Positions 30,420-47,105 of a DNA stretch of 64,000 nt are shown here, piece after piece. This DNA comes from Albula goreensis. Taxonomy: Eukaryota > Chordata > Actinopteri > Albuliformes > Albulidae. The position numbers and the translations under genes are program-made. The DNA lies in NCBI GenBank assembly GCA_022829145.1, contig CM040742.1, forward strand, positions 14,488,131-14,552,130, given 5' to 3'. The notes beneath the pieces are model-generated. The model saw only the letters and a program-made list of their open reading frames with translations, was not told the DNA's origin and searched no databases. The number at the start of each line of letters is the position of its first letter. Position 1 is the stretch's first letter.

Positions 30420-31567
30420 GTCCAGAAATCTCCCACCTCTCCCGGCTGTTTCACTTCACAGTCACAAGACTGAGTGACCCACACCCCCACAAACTCCCTC
30501 CAGTGTTCTTTGTTGACAAAAAACTGTCAAGAAGGAAAATTGAGCCTTGCATTAATTCTCTCACTGCACAGCCTAAATGTGTCCTCTCCATTTTTCTGTC
30601 CTCAATTCACTACTTTCCACTCAGCTATTCCTCTTTACTCTTTCACAGAAGAGACGTTACACTATAAATTATGAGTATAATTTTATAAATTTAAGAGAGG
30701 AGGAAATCCCGTCTGTAAACGTTGTGAGATTTTGTAATGTAACCGTTTTCGGGTGCGTCAGCAGCAGATACAGGAAAAACAAATCATCCAAATTCCAGTA
30801 ATTGGGTTGTCATAATGAGAGTAAGCAACATTTCAGAGCCTCACTTAGAAAATATTTATAGAGACAAGACAAGATAATTCTGAGAAACTAGATATCCATC
30901 AGTCATTCAAACTACCAAAGTCAATCAATCAAGGAAAATCTTTTTGTCACGATAGTACATTTTTTAAGATTGAGTTGCAGATTGAATTGAGGATCGCTGT
31001 GCATGTTCTATGGAGGGAACCAAAGTACCAGTCAGGTGGAGGAAAGAGGGCCAGTCTTGGAAAAAAAACAATGCAAAGCTTGCACAGGGGCTGCATATAC
31101 AGTGTTAGGAGCAGGAAATGATAGTTATTTGTTATCATCTTGTTAACCTTATGTTCTTGTTCTGCTGTGCTTCCTATGGAATTGTTTCCCACATAGAGGT
31201 GAGGCGAGCTCTCTCAAAAACGTTAAAAAAGGCCAAAATGAGCAGTGAAGCCTGGCCTAATTCCAGAAAGACAGAACAGACAGGAACAAGAGGGGCTGTG
31301 CCAGTGGGGTAGGGGTGGGGGGTGGGCATGCTGTTTGTCCTTTCAGAGACAGACTGACACCCCACTGGCAGTCAAGGGATAACTCACTCTCACACCCCTG
31401 CTTCACTGTCTCAGAGTTTTGCCTCAGATACTGATAGATGGATTTCTTAAAGCAGGTCAGGTGTTTTATTTTTCACGAGAGACAGACCCAGTGACAGTGG
31501 GATGGGAGGGGGGGCCAAGGCTGTCGGCTGTAAAGCTGTCAGAGAGTCTCTCACAGGATCACTTGTG

Positions 31568-31691
31568 CATGTGTTTGTCTGTGTGTGAGAGAGAGTGTGT
31601 GTGTGTGCATGTGTGAGCATGTGTGTGTGCATGTGTTTGTCTGTGTGTGAGCATGTGTGTGTCAGTGTGTGAGCATGTGTGTGTGTGTGTG
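31568..31691. repeat. Compound GT-rich repeat with longer period
   Basis: Blocks of GTGCATGTGTTTGTCTGTGTGTGAG recur among (GT)n and GAGCATGTGT runs, giving a higher-order minisatellite rather than a plain GT tract. Confidence 0.8.
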
Positions 31692-31980
31692 CTGAGATGG
31701 GCTCCAAGGACGGGCCCGTAGAGAGTTCCCTGTAGCTCTGAGCCAGGGATAAACTGAGGAACAGATTCTGAGGAGAGGAAACCAGGATGAATTCAGTGTT
31801 CCATGTAATGCATAAATGAGTGATTCCTGCTTGCGCTGGGGCTGATGACTGTCAGTGTAATTATTCCAGAGCTGTGTCAGAGAAAAACTATGCCCCAAGA
31901 GGCAAATATGGCTTACACTTTAACATATTAGTAATACTGCCACTACAACAACTACTACTACAATAATAATCATACAATAT

Positions 31981-31984
<4 letters not shown>

Positions 31985-32011
<27 letters not shown>

Positions 32012-32027
32012 TGTCATCATCATCATC
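31985..32027. repeat. (CAT)n microsatellite
   Basis: CAT/ATC trinucleotide repeat with one TTGTCAT interruption. Confidence 0.9.
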
Positions 32028-33534
32028 TTTTTCATCATGATTTTTAAACAGGGTAATAAAAGAATATTTTTTAAAAACACAAAATCATGTAATATCAATA
32101 CAATAGTGAAAACAGCACATACATTTGTAATAGATAATACACGGCAGTTAAGGGTTCATTTTTACAGGGGTTATTTTTCATGAATATGAGATGGCTGAAA
32201 GCACCATTTTAGAAGGTACAGAGGGAGTAATCTACCTGGGATGCAAACCTGCATCCACCTCATAAAAAGAACACCTCAACTAGGTATGGTATCAGTTTGT
32301 GCTTTTCTGTTTCATAAACAAAAAATACAATTAGTCTTATGTGAACAATGAATAATCTCCTTATAGCTTTCAACTCTCTCCTTATATGTAACATTGCAAT
32401 TCAACTACCACATCAGTTTAAAAGCATATTTTTACACTGGCACAGTCACAAATGCCTGGACATGCTACATTTTCCAGAGGGGAGAAAATTATGCCCAGAC
32501 CCCAGAAGGAGGCAGGTTAGAAAAACCACTGGAAAAGAGGGGGAGAAACAGGTAAAAGCATGCAATAAATGTCCACTGAATAGTACTGAGTTATGTATGT
32601 GTCAGCAGAAATATATATTTTATCTAAATAATTCCCATTCTAAGTATGAATGTGTGGAAACATCGGTTCTTAAAGTATATAAAATTCAATTTAATGTGGA
32701 ACAGTTGCCTGTTTGGAACCATTCGCAAGGTTTGTGAGAACCTCTTTCAAACATAGAGAGATCTGCATTCTTATGAATGACTGTAAAAGAGAACCTGGCA
32801 GATTCAGGAAAGATTTAGCTTTAATATTTCGGATCCTTGGAGAGTACTATTGGAAAACCTGAGGAATGCTTAAGAAGTAACTGCCATCAATTTTCACATG
32901 GTACTGGTGTGAAATCAATCGCTACTGCTTCTGAGCAAGCATTGGTAATGGTTTATTGCAACCCTTTCTTCTGTTTTTGTAGTTTTTCGGAAATTGTTCC
33001 CCTGGATTTGAACGGAATGTAGCTGCAGATGGCATCCCTGGTGAATTTCCAGTGAGACTTGAGATTTACTATGCTGAAAACGCTCTTGTTTGTGCTGTGC
33101 TGGGTGGGATTAGCACATGGCTAATTTTGGGAGTGATAGCTGTGTATATCTTAGCCTAGTGCTGGTATAGTGGGGTTTCTCAAAGCAAGAAATGAGTGGA
33201 GCTACCACATGTGGTCAGCGACTTACTGAAAATGAACCCTTTTAATTTGGCCAAATAAGTCAGAAGGGTTAGGTTGGGGGGCTATGTAAGGGGGGTTAGG
33301 GTTAGTGGTGGGTGGGAGGAGGATGTATTTAATGTGGATTTGAGTCATACAGATGTATCAAGAATGGGGTGCCTTTGGCAACTTTTCAAACCAGAACAAT
33401 CATGAGGTGAAGAGGGATGGGAGCCAGGCCCCTTTAGGGGGTTCAACATAAAACATTACTCATCAATTTAAAATGTGAATGTCACAGACTTAACTTAATC
33501 ATCCTTAAAAAGATCCTTTTAGATATGTTCCCCT

Positions 33535-33745
33535 TTTGCACTTGTTTAATCCTTTTTTAACAAATTACTGGATTTTGATTCAGCCATTGATTTTTGGTCA
33601 TTGCTCTTTGATGTCGAAGGCACCCAAACCATGCCAGAAGAATCGGCCCCACACCATTACAGATGTTGTACAGATGTTCTGTTGCAACTCTTTGTTTTCT
33701 GTTTATGTTCACCATCTTTTTATGAATGTCCAAAGTGAATGATTT
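33535..33745 (-). mobile_element. Fragment of a Tc1-type transposase
   Basis: On the minus strand 33660-33604 translates VMVWGRFFWHGLGAFDIKE, closely matching the VMVWGCFS..GLGPL block of Tc1 transposases. Further downstream the frame is broken by stops and similarity fades. No terminal repeats were found. It is a short old relic. Confidence 0.55.
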
Positions 33746-35230
33746 GTATGTTACAGATGAACTGTTGGAGCCCTGATGCTTATCCTTTATTGTAAAAGTG
33801 GAAACTGATAGAGGTTAACACCTGAAGTCACCAAGATCAGATTCAATCATGTGTATACAGGCCCAACACATCTAAGATTAATCAGCTACACATAAAAAAA
33901 CTGAGTTGTTGGAAACACCTGAATATTGATGAATGTATTACCTCCTGCTCAAGTGTTTGTTTCTGAGTACACAGGTGGGGGCTGGTGGGTGGCTAATACT
34001 GAGTCCTTGCTTTACAGTGTACTGTGTGCCTACAATGTGGTATCAAACCAGTCAGGATTCAGTCCAACCCATCAATCCCTAGGAACCAGGGCTTCAACTG
34101 TAAATACTACCTTGGACCTCCATGTGTCTGGTTTTCGAGTCTCAAAAGGTCATGTGCTGGAGTCGGCCCCAGGGAGAGCTCTCCAAGCTGGGCGCAGAGA
34201 CAGAAGAGCTGGGCGTACGCTAACTTGTTAGCTCTGCCAAAGAAAACAAGGGGCTTCCGGATTTCTTGTACCTTTTGTATCTGTGTCACAACTGGAGATG
34301 GGGAATGTAGCCAATAAACCATGAGATGTACAGCACTGAATGTATTATGGCATTCTTCACATATTGTTGGGTATTTATTTGGAATTTTTAGAGGAAAGAA
34401 AGCAAAAAACATGTGAGGAGAGAGAAAGGGGGAGAGAGGCAGAGCTACGCTGTCCCTGGAATGAACGCACCTGAGGATTACCACTGTCGTATCATTATAA
34501 CCCTTATTCATACAATGGTCTTCCTTGCTACCATCATCTTTTTTTTTTTGCTGCCTCTATTATTGTTATAACTATTGTTATTGTCTGGTCTGCTGTCTGC
34601 TTGTCCATGGCCTCCACCTATTTGTTAGCTCTGGTGGTGTTGCCGGCAATAACGGCCTCAGTGATTGACTCTGAAAAAGGGGAGGGATTGGGGAGCAGTG
34701 TCGGGACTGGGACGGGCCCTTGGGGATGCGCTGATGTAACGGCTGAAGTTGTTGAGTTTGACTCAGGTAATTTGTTGTTTCCTCATTTAATTTATTTTGC
34801 CCAATGAAGTCTGTGAGAATCTTGATCGGCAGCCAGGTGTGAACCCATGTGACTCTTTATACTTCGAGCCAAAGATAGCTCTCAAGCAGAACGCCAGCTA
34901 ATACACCAGGCTCATTCCTAGGCTTGCCTAGAGGATTTGAGAAACCCCAGGATTGAGCTCTTGGAAAAAAAAGCTCTTCTGCAGCACCATTAATTGTTCA
35001 GTGTTTTTCTTATGGTACTACAAACAACCCTTTCATTATTACAAAGACCTTGTAAATGCTTCCCAATGGAGACAAAAAAGAATGCTTAAAAGTACAAGAT
35101 AGACCTTTTTTTCCAGAGTATATGAGATAGTCCTCAAATCAAATGGCAAATTTACAATAACATACATACTTATAGCATATAGTATGTCCAGAAATGAAAT
35201 ACAGTACATACAACACATATACGATATACG
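33746..35230. other. Intergenic stretch, nothing recognised
   Basis: No supported gene. Short open frames show no domain. Confidence 0.35.
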
Positions 35231-35234
35231 GGTG

Positions 35235-35312
35235 GATGCACTTATGTTGTGCCACTTTGTAAGTCACTCTGGAAAAAAGCATCTGCTACATAATTGTAAT
35301 GTAAAATGGTGC
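35235..35312 (+). repeat. L2-related LINE/SINE 3' tail
   Basis: GTAAGTCACTCTGGAAAAAAGCATCTGCTACATAATTGTAATG closely follows, in short blocks, the 3' tail shared by fish L2-type LINEs and their SINEs (usual form GTAAGTCGCTCTGGATAAGAG). It is a 5'-truncated relic. Confidence 0.7.
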
Positions 35313-38300
35313 CTTTAAAGTGAATGTAATTGTTGTAGATGGATAGATAATGGGTCTTTGTGGCTGGTTACTGAGTCACAGCATGTGCAGAAAAATGTGG
35401 CGATGATAGTCCCAGAACGTTTGTGTTTATTGGATTTGTATGCATAGAATAACATGCAAATAAAGCAATTACAACCAAAATCTGGCAGGTTGGAGATCAG
35501 CTGTTGGGAAACACATCGACAGGTTTTCAGACCCTGCTGTGCCAACGCCTGCTGCCTCTTCACAGAGGGGTGAAGGCGTCAGCCTCACCTGCATTTGCAT
35601 TGGGTTGGTACAGTTTTTGGGGGCATAACATTTACCTTGTTGACATAATGCTGACTGAAGTTATTCTGTGACTCCCAGCAACCTTGCCAAGACGTTGTCA
35701 AGAGATGGCACAGTGCCAGCCCAAACATCGCACCACAAAAGAGATGGTTTGTGCTTCTTTGAGGTCAATATTTTTTTAACCACATCTGGTGTTTATGTCA
35801 CTCTCTTGTGAATGACCTATGAATCATCATATAGTTCATCATCAAAAGAAGCACTTAACCTTCACCTTCGTAACTGAGTGTTTTGAAATGTGCCTCTGTC
35901 CTCAGTGACTTCTCTCTTTCTACCTGTAACTGTTTTGAGCTGAAGTGCTAGGCATGCAATGTTAGCAACATCTTAGTCTAGCATTTATCACTGGTAATGA
36001 TAAATACAGTGTTATGTAGGATTCATTCCAACACACAAATTCATAGGTTTATGTTTTGTTATTCTTAATAAATGTATGTGCATGTACAGTATATATGTGA
36101 ATGTGTGTGTAAATTATTAATTTTGTAAACATATTTTGATCCAAATGGTAAGTCTTGGACCCCCCCCACACACACACACACACACTGAAAAAATGACTAA
36201 CAATTTGACTATAGAGATGATTGAATGCATTTTGATTGATAATGGGTGAAATGTATTGTCCCCCAATCTCAGTGGGGAAACGTTAAACAGTGTGCATTCC
36301 TTTATCTCCACTGTTGTGAAACAAACACAATATATGACATATAATAAGATCGTATATTGTGGTCTAAAACCCAGACAGATTAGGAGCCCACTTCCTCTGA
36401 TACTCCTTGCCTGCTGTAAGAGTGTTGATTCACAGCTTTTAATTTCACTTTCATGTCTTGCTCTTTGCACTTGTTTCATTTCTCACTCTAGTAATTTCCC
36501 TGAGATTGAGAGTTCATTAATGAGGCAGCTGAATTTCTTTCTCTCTCTCAGTCTGTCTTTAATGCTGTCTTCCTCTCTCTTTTCTCTCTCTCTCTGTCTC
36601 TCTCTAGACAGTGCTAATAACCTTGTGACTGTATCTCAATCTTTCTTTCATATACTGTAGTCAATTAACAGTGCTTTAATGACTAGTGCACTATTTAATC
36701 ACAGCAGCTCAGTTCTTACGTCCTAATATGCAAAAGCTGGCCTTGCAAGTTGACATGCCCTGTTCGGATGTTCGTTATCATTCAGGTACTCCATGTTCCA
36801 TGTCCATTCATTTTAATGTCCAGGGGCAGATTCCTCTGTCATATACAAGTAGAGCAATTATGACACCTGTAGATTTTGTTTGATACATAGCATGTAATTC
36901 AAATGCCATTATAACAATTTTATAGTTGTCATTAAAACATTTGGAAGTTAGAAAAATGTGCCGTGAAGTCAAGAAAAGGACTCTTAGTATTTAACAAGAC
37001 AAAGTCCGGCAAAACAGGTTTTGGGATTCATTTTCACTGTACTTAAAAAAACACTGTTTATCTGTGATTTTTAAAGATCGTTTTATCCCAGTTTGGATGG
37101 CCCAGGTTGCGGTGGTTCATCTATTTATTTACCACAACACCACTGTTTCTGGGAGACAGCAGTGCAGCCAGCTTTCAGTTCTGGAGGTGCCTCTACAGGT
37201 TATGTTGTCAGCAAGATTGCCACCAACATTTCGCACAATTACAGTCAGGAGTTAATGGGAGGCAACCACTTTGTGTATTTTGGTTGGATTAGCAGTCACA
37301 GTTACTTACATTATGAAAAAATATGTGAACTAATTCTAAAACAAATGAATGATTTTCATGAATACTCACAAAAAGTAAATCTGCTTGTCACTCTGAAAAC
37401 CCTACTCTCCTAAAACAGGATAAAGGATCTTCCTGGTCCTGTGTCTGCTTCGGCCAGGCTGATTCAGATTTTGAAACAGAACAGGCAGATCCAGTCATGT
37501 TCCGGATGCATGCGCTCCTGTCTGGCAGTAGTATGTCTCGTTAACTGCTAATCACACTCATCGTTTGGACGCTGGACTGAGTGTGCCAGTTTTTTTTTTG
37601 GAATCTAAAATCTAAAATGTAAACAGGATGTGGAGTGGCAGACACCTTGTTGGGAACCATCCCGCCAGATATACTCCCTGCTCTGAATTGAGGGTTCTGT
37701 TTTGGCACAACTCCACAGGCCATCCCCCGATCTGCCTAATTTTGTTGAATCAAGCATTCATGTCTGGTGAATGGCCGAATCTGGACCTGGAACAAGCGAA
37801 TGAGTATAGAACCATTTTTTAAGGGCTTTTAAAGCAGCGGAATGGGATTTTTAACCCTAGAGGTGAAGTCGCCACTGTTGCTGTGTCTATTGGCTCATCC
37901 GTCACCGCAGGTACCAGCTCCTGCTGCCTGATTGCTGCCGACAGAAATGCCCCATGAGTCCGAGGTGAATGTGAGGGGGGACAGCAGGCCTAGTGGTCTG
38001 GTGTCACATCACAGACAGGGAATATCCCAACTATGATCCCTCAATTCCCATGCTCCCACAGACACACACACACACACACACACACACTGTGAACATCTAT
38101 TGTCTCCCCCCCACCACCTCCCACCCCTCAAAGATACACCAGCTGTGCTCTAGCACTGACTCATGTTTTTGGTGTTGCCATGGAGATGTCGCCATTTGTC
38201 TGGAGACACCAGTTGCAGCAGCCCGTGGGAGCACAAACATTGATTTAACTGATGCAGTCGAACTGTTCGGCTGACGAACACAATGTCTGCTCCTTCACCC

Positions 38301-39950
38301 CCCACTAAAGAAAACCCTTCACATGACTGTCAGCTGAGTTCCAAAAATAAATGACTTGACTTGGCCTGTGGACCCCTCCAGACTGCATCGTCTGAAAACA
38401 CCTCCTGCCACCATTCCTCTGTTTACCTCCCCCCCCCCGTCTGTGTTTCAGACTTGAATCACAGGTATGACTATACATTGTAAAATATTCCCAACAATCT
38501 ATAAACAATAAATAATAACACAATAACCAAAGAACAATGAATAAATATTAAGGGTAAAGACTAATGAGTGATGGCAATGTAACACATGGATAATCTTATT
38601 AATATAAACAGGTAGACACATTCATGTTTTAGATATATTTTAGGACAGGCAATACCTTAGTATTAGAAGTACTCCATTGCTCTCACATTCTAACCCTCCT
38701 TCTCTCTCTTTTTCTCTGTTCATAGATTTTGGATGAGGTGTGCTGACCTCTGTCCTCTGCTACAATCACTAATATGGAATTACTGTCCATGAGCCCAGAA
38801 CTGTGGTGTGTCTCTTCTCACAGAGCTGGTTTAATGCCATTTGCCCTGCGCTTTGAGGATACCATTACGCTGCTGCAAGATGTTTACACTAAAGTATTAA
38901 TCCAGTCCCAAACATTGATAAACACGTGCCTATATGTACGTAAGTTCGGGACAAACACACAAGAACTTCAGCGATTCACACTGCTTGGGTAGGCCCAAGC
39001 AAAACAAAAATGAATTGTGTTTGTACAAGGGCTAGCATGTGTGACTGTGTCAGAACTTTCCCCATTTCAGTTGCTCTCTTTACCTCAATAAAATGTAAAC
39101 CCAGGAACTGTAAGCTGGCGTGAGCAGCATGTGACATATTATTTTCTGACACTGGGTGGCAGTAGTGAGCTTTTTGTTTCGGTTCCATGGTTCTTCATTC
39201 TCCAGAGTTCATGGCCCTCATCAGCCTCCTCGGATGACAGATGATTATCAAATACATATTCAGAGTCCTTAAAAAGCCCTATATCACTCTCTCTCCCATC
39301 TGTCTCTCTCCTTCTCTCATCTTCCATCCTACTATTCCAATCTCCCTCTCTCTCTCTATCTGTGAGAAGGAATAACCTCATTTGCACTGTGGAGTTGAGG
39401 AGAACAGAGAACAAGCTGTGATGGAACCCAAAGAAAATCACTCAGCTTTCAGTATATCGACTGGTTCGACTCATATAGGTCATCAACACTGTGGATGAAA
39501 GCGGTTATCACCCAAGGGAATTCTAAGTCTTCAAAATGACTTTCAATAACTTAAGATTTTTGTGTGAGGGCCGTAACACTTACAGATGCAGCCTTTTGGT
39601 TTAGCGGGCTGTGGCGATCTTATTTATTGTCTCATTAACACTTTTGAAACATGACAGAAGGAGGATATTGAAAATGAATACTGTTAAAACATTTTGACTG
39701 GCTCACATTGTTCATTATTTATTTAATTGTCAGACTCTGTTCAGAGTAATGGATTCTGATAATAGCGTACACATGACATAGTCTACCCCAGCCAATATCT
39801 TTTTCAATTAGTCATTTTCACATGGTTTACATTAGTCATACAATCTACATTACACAGCTCAAAACACAGACCAATCTTATCCATCCATGCCTCAAGAATC
39901 AAAACTACAGCCCTCAGTTTCCTTTAAAACAATTCTTTAGCTGTTCTTTG
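35313..39950. other. Intergenic stretch with simple repeats
   Basis: No gene recognised in 4.6 kb. It contains CA repeats at 36168-36185 and 38062-38087, and a CT-rich tract at 36540-36606. Confidence 0.4.
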
Positions 39951-39954
39951 GCAG

Positions 39955-40115
39955 AAATAAAAAGGGAAACCTTTTTTGTTGAACAAAAAAGCACCAAATG
40001 GCTCATTAATGTTTCATTAATGGTTCAATGCTATTCCAAAAATGGTTCCGCCATGATTATGAGTGAAGAACCTTCTTTTGGCACTGTTTAGAACCATTTT
40101 TTTGTAGGTGAACTT
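39955..40115. repeat. GAACC-type interspersed repeat, diverged copy
   Basis: GAACAAAAAAGCACC, GGTTCAATG, ATGGTTCCGCC, GAAGAACCTTC and TAGAACCATT resemble the repeat at 30095-30280. Confidence 0.35.
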
Positions 40116-41620
40116 TAGTCTGAACACCTGAAAAACTAATTTACTAATGACAGTAATGGAGATGTTGGAGGGATTAGACACAACTGTCTCTGATCTTAAA
40201 AGGTAAATATTGAATAGCCCTTTCTCCTCTACTTATTGATATGCTTTGTGTCAGTACAGGTTCATCCCAAACAATGATGACAGAATGTGAGGATTATGTG
40301 TCGGCCGTCTGCCTCACAGGACCACAAATAGATACTGACATTGGCAATGGCTACATCTATGTGATTAGCATTCAATCTGGGGTTAAACCTGCGGCATAAG
40401 AATGTGATAACGTGAGACTTGTTTGTTTGTAGAATAATACTGATCTCTCGTTTAGTTTTGTTGATTTAGGTGCAAATGACAATGGGCTCTTCCTACAACT
40501 GTGCACTGGAAACTTTTCACTTGAGCCACACAGCCATTGCGTTGGAGGAGAGCTCTTCAAGCGCAGTTGGCTCTCAGCAAACTGAGTGGTAATTAACAGT
40601 AACTGGTTAAACCAGTTTTGCTGAGATGATGGCAGAAAAAATAGCATAAATGGGCTAGAGGAGGGACCCGGTTTGCCCTTACCATGACAACAAGCACTCC
40701 GAGGGATTCACCCTGCCACCCCCACCCTGCTGGGCTCAAGGTGCAGGTGATGCAATGACAGCTTGCTTGACAGCCATGGAGGAAGCTCGTTATGTTAGAA
40801 CCTGCAGCTCCCTGTCAGCCTAAGCAGCGATCCACAACCACGCCACGCGCGAAACAGGGCTGACAGGGAATCGACTGGTTGGAAACAATCTCCGTATCTG
40901 GGAATGAACTCTGTCAAGCAGAGGAGATTAAAAAATAATAAATGGCCACAGATGGAGAAAGAGATAGGGAAGGAAACAGAGAGAGAGAGGCACACGGAGT
41001 GAGAGAGGGAAAAAGACAGAGATGTAGAGAAGAAGAGATGAAGGGAAAGAAAAAGGGGGAGAGAGAAAGCAGAAGGCAGGGATGTGAGCCAGACTGGAAA
41101 AAATAGTCAGCTTTTTCGTCAGTGGCGCCAACAGAATTAACATGTGCGATGTGAGAATAGGCACACTTCCTTCTTAATAAATATATTGCACAGCGATCCC
41201 TCTCATCAAAAGTTAATTTTTATTTTTTTTATTTCTGCAAATCACCAAGGCAACAGCTTGCCATAAAAGAGCAGTTATCAAGGAAATTAAACTGGATATT
41301 TAGCTTTTTTGCTGTTGTCTATGATAATGTAGATTAAACATGTATGCTGTAGATATGAGCATGTGTGTGTACATGGGCATGTGTGTATGCGTGTGTGAGT
41401 GTGTGTGTGTGTGCGTGTGTGTATGTGTGTGTGCATATTGATGTAACAGTGAAACTGTGAGCCAGAAATGCCTGCCTGTGCAGAGTGTGTAGAGAGGGGA
41501 TGCAGTTGCCATGACGATGGGGGCTGAGTATTCAAAACCAAGAGTGGCCGCGATTGGAGGAGGGAGGTAAGCGGGTGGGGCAAACCTGTCACTCAGCATC
41601 ACACCCACCCTGCCCCCCCC
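40116..41620. other. Upstream flank of camk2a
   Basis: No exon recognised. A GT-rich compound repeat lies at 41361-41434. Promoter elements of camk2a could lie in the last few hundred bases, but I cannot place a transcription start. Confidence 0.35.
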
Positions 41621-41831
41621 ACCTCCCTCCCTCCCCCCTGCTTCCCCTCCACTTGTACTCCGGAGATCGGGGAAAGTGATAGAGACGCTGTGCTCCGAGT
41701 CAGCCTTCCACAGCTCCACCGACCTCCTTCTCCTCACAAGCCCAAACCAAAAAAAAAAAAAAAAAAAAAACAACAACAAAAGAAAAAGGAAAACCACAGC
41801 AACCCAGACTCATCTCAGCTGTGATCCAGGA
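41621..41831 (+). promoter_or_regulatory. Probable camk2a 5' UTR and proximal promoter
   Basis: This is the GC- and pyrimidine-rich stretch just before the start codon. It ends with a 22-base A run (41749-41770) followed by CAACAACAAA and AGAAAAAGGAAAACC, then GATCCAGGA before ATG. The exact 5' end is unknown. If transcribed, the A run would sit about 60 nt upstream of the start codon. Confidence 0.5.
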
Positions 41832-41893
41832 ATGGCCACCATCACCTGCACCCGCTTCACTGAGGAGTACCAGCTCTTTGAAGAACTGGGCAA
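41832..41893 (+). CDS. camk2a: CaM kinase II alpha, coding exon 1 (residues 1-20 plus two bases of codon 21)
   Basis: Encodes MATITCTRFTEEYQLFEELG and AA of Lys21. The ITCTRFTEEYQLF sequence is diagnostic for the alpha isoform; beta starts MATTVTCTRFTDEYQLY and delta MASTTTCTRFTDEYQLF. The donor AA|GTAAGT gives a phase 2 intron, as in the mammalian gene. CAMK2A is the multifunctional Ser/Thr kinase of neurons that assembles as a dodecamer and responds to Ca2+/calmodulin. This exon holds the start of the kinase domain and the beginning of the ATP loop (LGKG, finished in exon 2). The gene lies downstream of arsi on the same strand, as in human. Confidence 0.97.
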
Positions 41894-45046
<3,153 letters not shown>

Positions 45047-46798
45047 TGAGGGTTCGATAAGTCGGGGCTTCCAAAAATGCCCTTTCAATCAGTATGAATG
45101 ATTAACACTCTACAGAGAGAACCCTTATGGTTAATGCAATAATTGAGTCAGGTCCCCCAAGGGACTTCATGGAATTCCACCTCTCTGTTATCACAGGGTA
45201 AGTTGAGGGTCACTGGTTTTATGCACGTGATTGTCCTGAGCAGAACTGAAATATGGGCATGGTGTTTTTTTATAATCTTTTTTGATGGTACATTTTTTAA
45301 ATTGACAATTACATGAATCATAAAGAAGAAGACGATAGTGAACGTGATGGTGTTACTCCTGGCTGAGGGAATAATGAGGTACTCCTCATACCTTTTGATG
45401 ATAATGAATACAGGACTACCCTTTCTCAATGTCAATACAGGCAGTTTTTCAAAGACCGGATTTCAAAGAGAATCTTTGCTTTGTTGCGCAGGATGTGATC
45501 GTCCTATCTTGTGCCTGATTGCATACTTGGCTTCTGGATAGAATGGTTCTGGTAACAATGAGCTGGCAAAGTTATTAGTCATCAGTGTAATACATTTTAC
45601 CGTATTCCTCTGTATTAGCTGACCTCCTCAAAAATGGCTGTGTTCCATTCCACAGAAGTTTGTTTTTAAATTCTTTACTCTATATTGTATGTACAGATTT
45701 TTGAAAAAAGGAGATGGCATAAAATACATTGAAACAAGTTCACAAGGGTTGACAGAAAACAAATAAAAATGAAAGGAAAAATTTGACAAGACCTTGAAGA
45801 TATGTTTGGTATAATGAAAGCTTTTCATGATTTTTGTTTATTTCCTCCTGTCATTGAATAGGAATTGATGAAGAAGACATGGCAAACTGCTCTTTGATGA
45901 AATAGCACTAGCTGTTTTTTACCCCTGGCACATTTTAAGGATTTTGGAGAGAGGTTTTTGTGTCGATGTGGGAATTATTTACATTTGTTCTTCTGACCAG
46001 AGCAGTTAAAATCCCCTCACTTTTGCTGAGTTTGCGTATTGTTTCTCTGAATACTTTTACCCTCTGAGTATATTAATGATTGCAGCAACAGAATGTGGTT
46101 TGGTGCTGTTCAGGCAGTAGGGCCTGGAGTCAGTCAGTAGTTTTTCTTTCTCTTGATCGATGCAAATGGTACAGAATGGCTTGTTAATGATTCTGTATTG
46201 CACCAAAACCAGTTTGTAATACGATTACAATCAAAATCTGTAGAATATCTACCTGAATCTTTCTGGTTCAATACGCATGTAACCCATATTATCATTGTCA
46301 TGTTATGGACTGAAATCAGATATGGAGTTGCCCTGGATGTTATGGCACTTTTTGACCCTCAGGACTTGCCGTACGGGTTACATTCATGTAAAAAAATTAC
46401 AAAAACAAAAAATTTGCGTAAAGCAAAATCGCATAATTCAAGTCTAATATCCCCATTTACATTCATGGAAATGCAGAAAATTCGTAAAAAAAAAAAAAAT
46501 AGCAAGAACTATTGGGGATCTATGAGAGAGAGTAGATATCGTATTGGTAAAGGGGATATCGGATAATGGTACTGATCCAGTATATAATTACATTTCTGCT
46601 AAATAAATGCTGTACACTACTTTAAATACCACTCGTAATTTCTTTTGCCAATTCAAATATTAATTTTAAATTCTATTATTTAAAAAATACTACTCGCATT
46701 AAAGTGCATAATGTCACGTAAAGTGATAATTTTTGAGTCATGTTTCAAGTGGTGTTAAAACAAATTTGCATATTTAAGTTTGCATAAAAAAGAGTGCA

Positions 46799-46889
<91 letters not shown>
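46799..46889. repeat. Compound (CT)n(AT)n microsatellite
   Basis: About 20 bp of CT passes directly into about 70 bp of pure AT. Long AT runs form cruciforms and are length-unstable. Confidence 0.95.
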
Positions 46890-46891
<2 letters not shown>

Positions 46892-46941
46892 GATCATATT
46901 ATCTTGCATTGCCTGTGAGAGTCATACATAGCATGTAATAT

Positions 46942-47105
46942 GGTCTGTAATTTTACTGGAGGAATATGGTACCACTCTTCCATGAGAAAGTCAATAAACT
47001 CATGTTTAGTTGACTAAAGCAGAAAATGGTGCCTCAGACATTGTTCCACAATATCCCATGAATTTCTGACAGGTTTCAGATTGGATGGCTAGAAGGCCAG
47101 GGCAC
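46942..47105 (-). mobile_element. Fragment of a Tc1-type transposase C-terminus
   Basis: On the minus strand it translates PSNLKPVRNSWDIVEQCLRH, then after a stop STKHEFIDFLMEEWYHIPPV, matching the PDLNPIENLWDIVE and EEWxxIP blocks at the end of Tc1 transposases. The catalytic PIEN block has become PVRN. A WPS motif precedes it in a shifted frame. No terminal repeats are seen. It is an old relic in camk2a intron 2. Confidence 0.6.

Larger units (their letters stand above)
30420..33530. other. Intergenic stretch with simple repeats
   Basis: No gene recognised. It holds a compound GT-rich repeat at 31568-31691 and a CAT/ATC trinucleotide repeat at 31985-32027. Around 32221-32290 the minus strand shows a weak tRNA-like B-box pattern (GGTTTGCATCCC), too poor to call. 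Confidence 0.4.
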
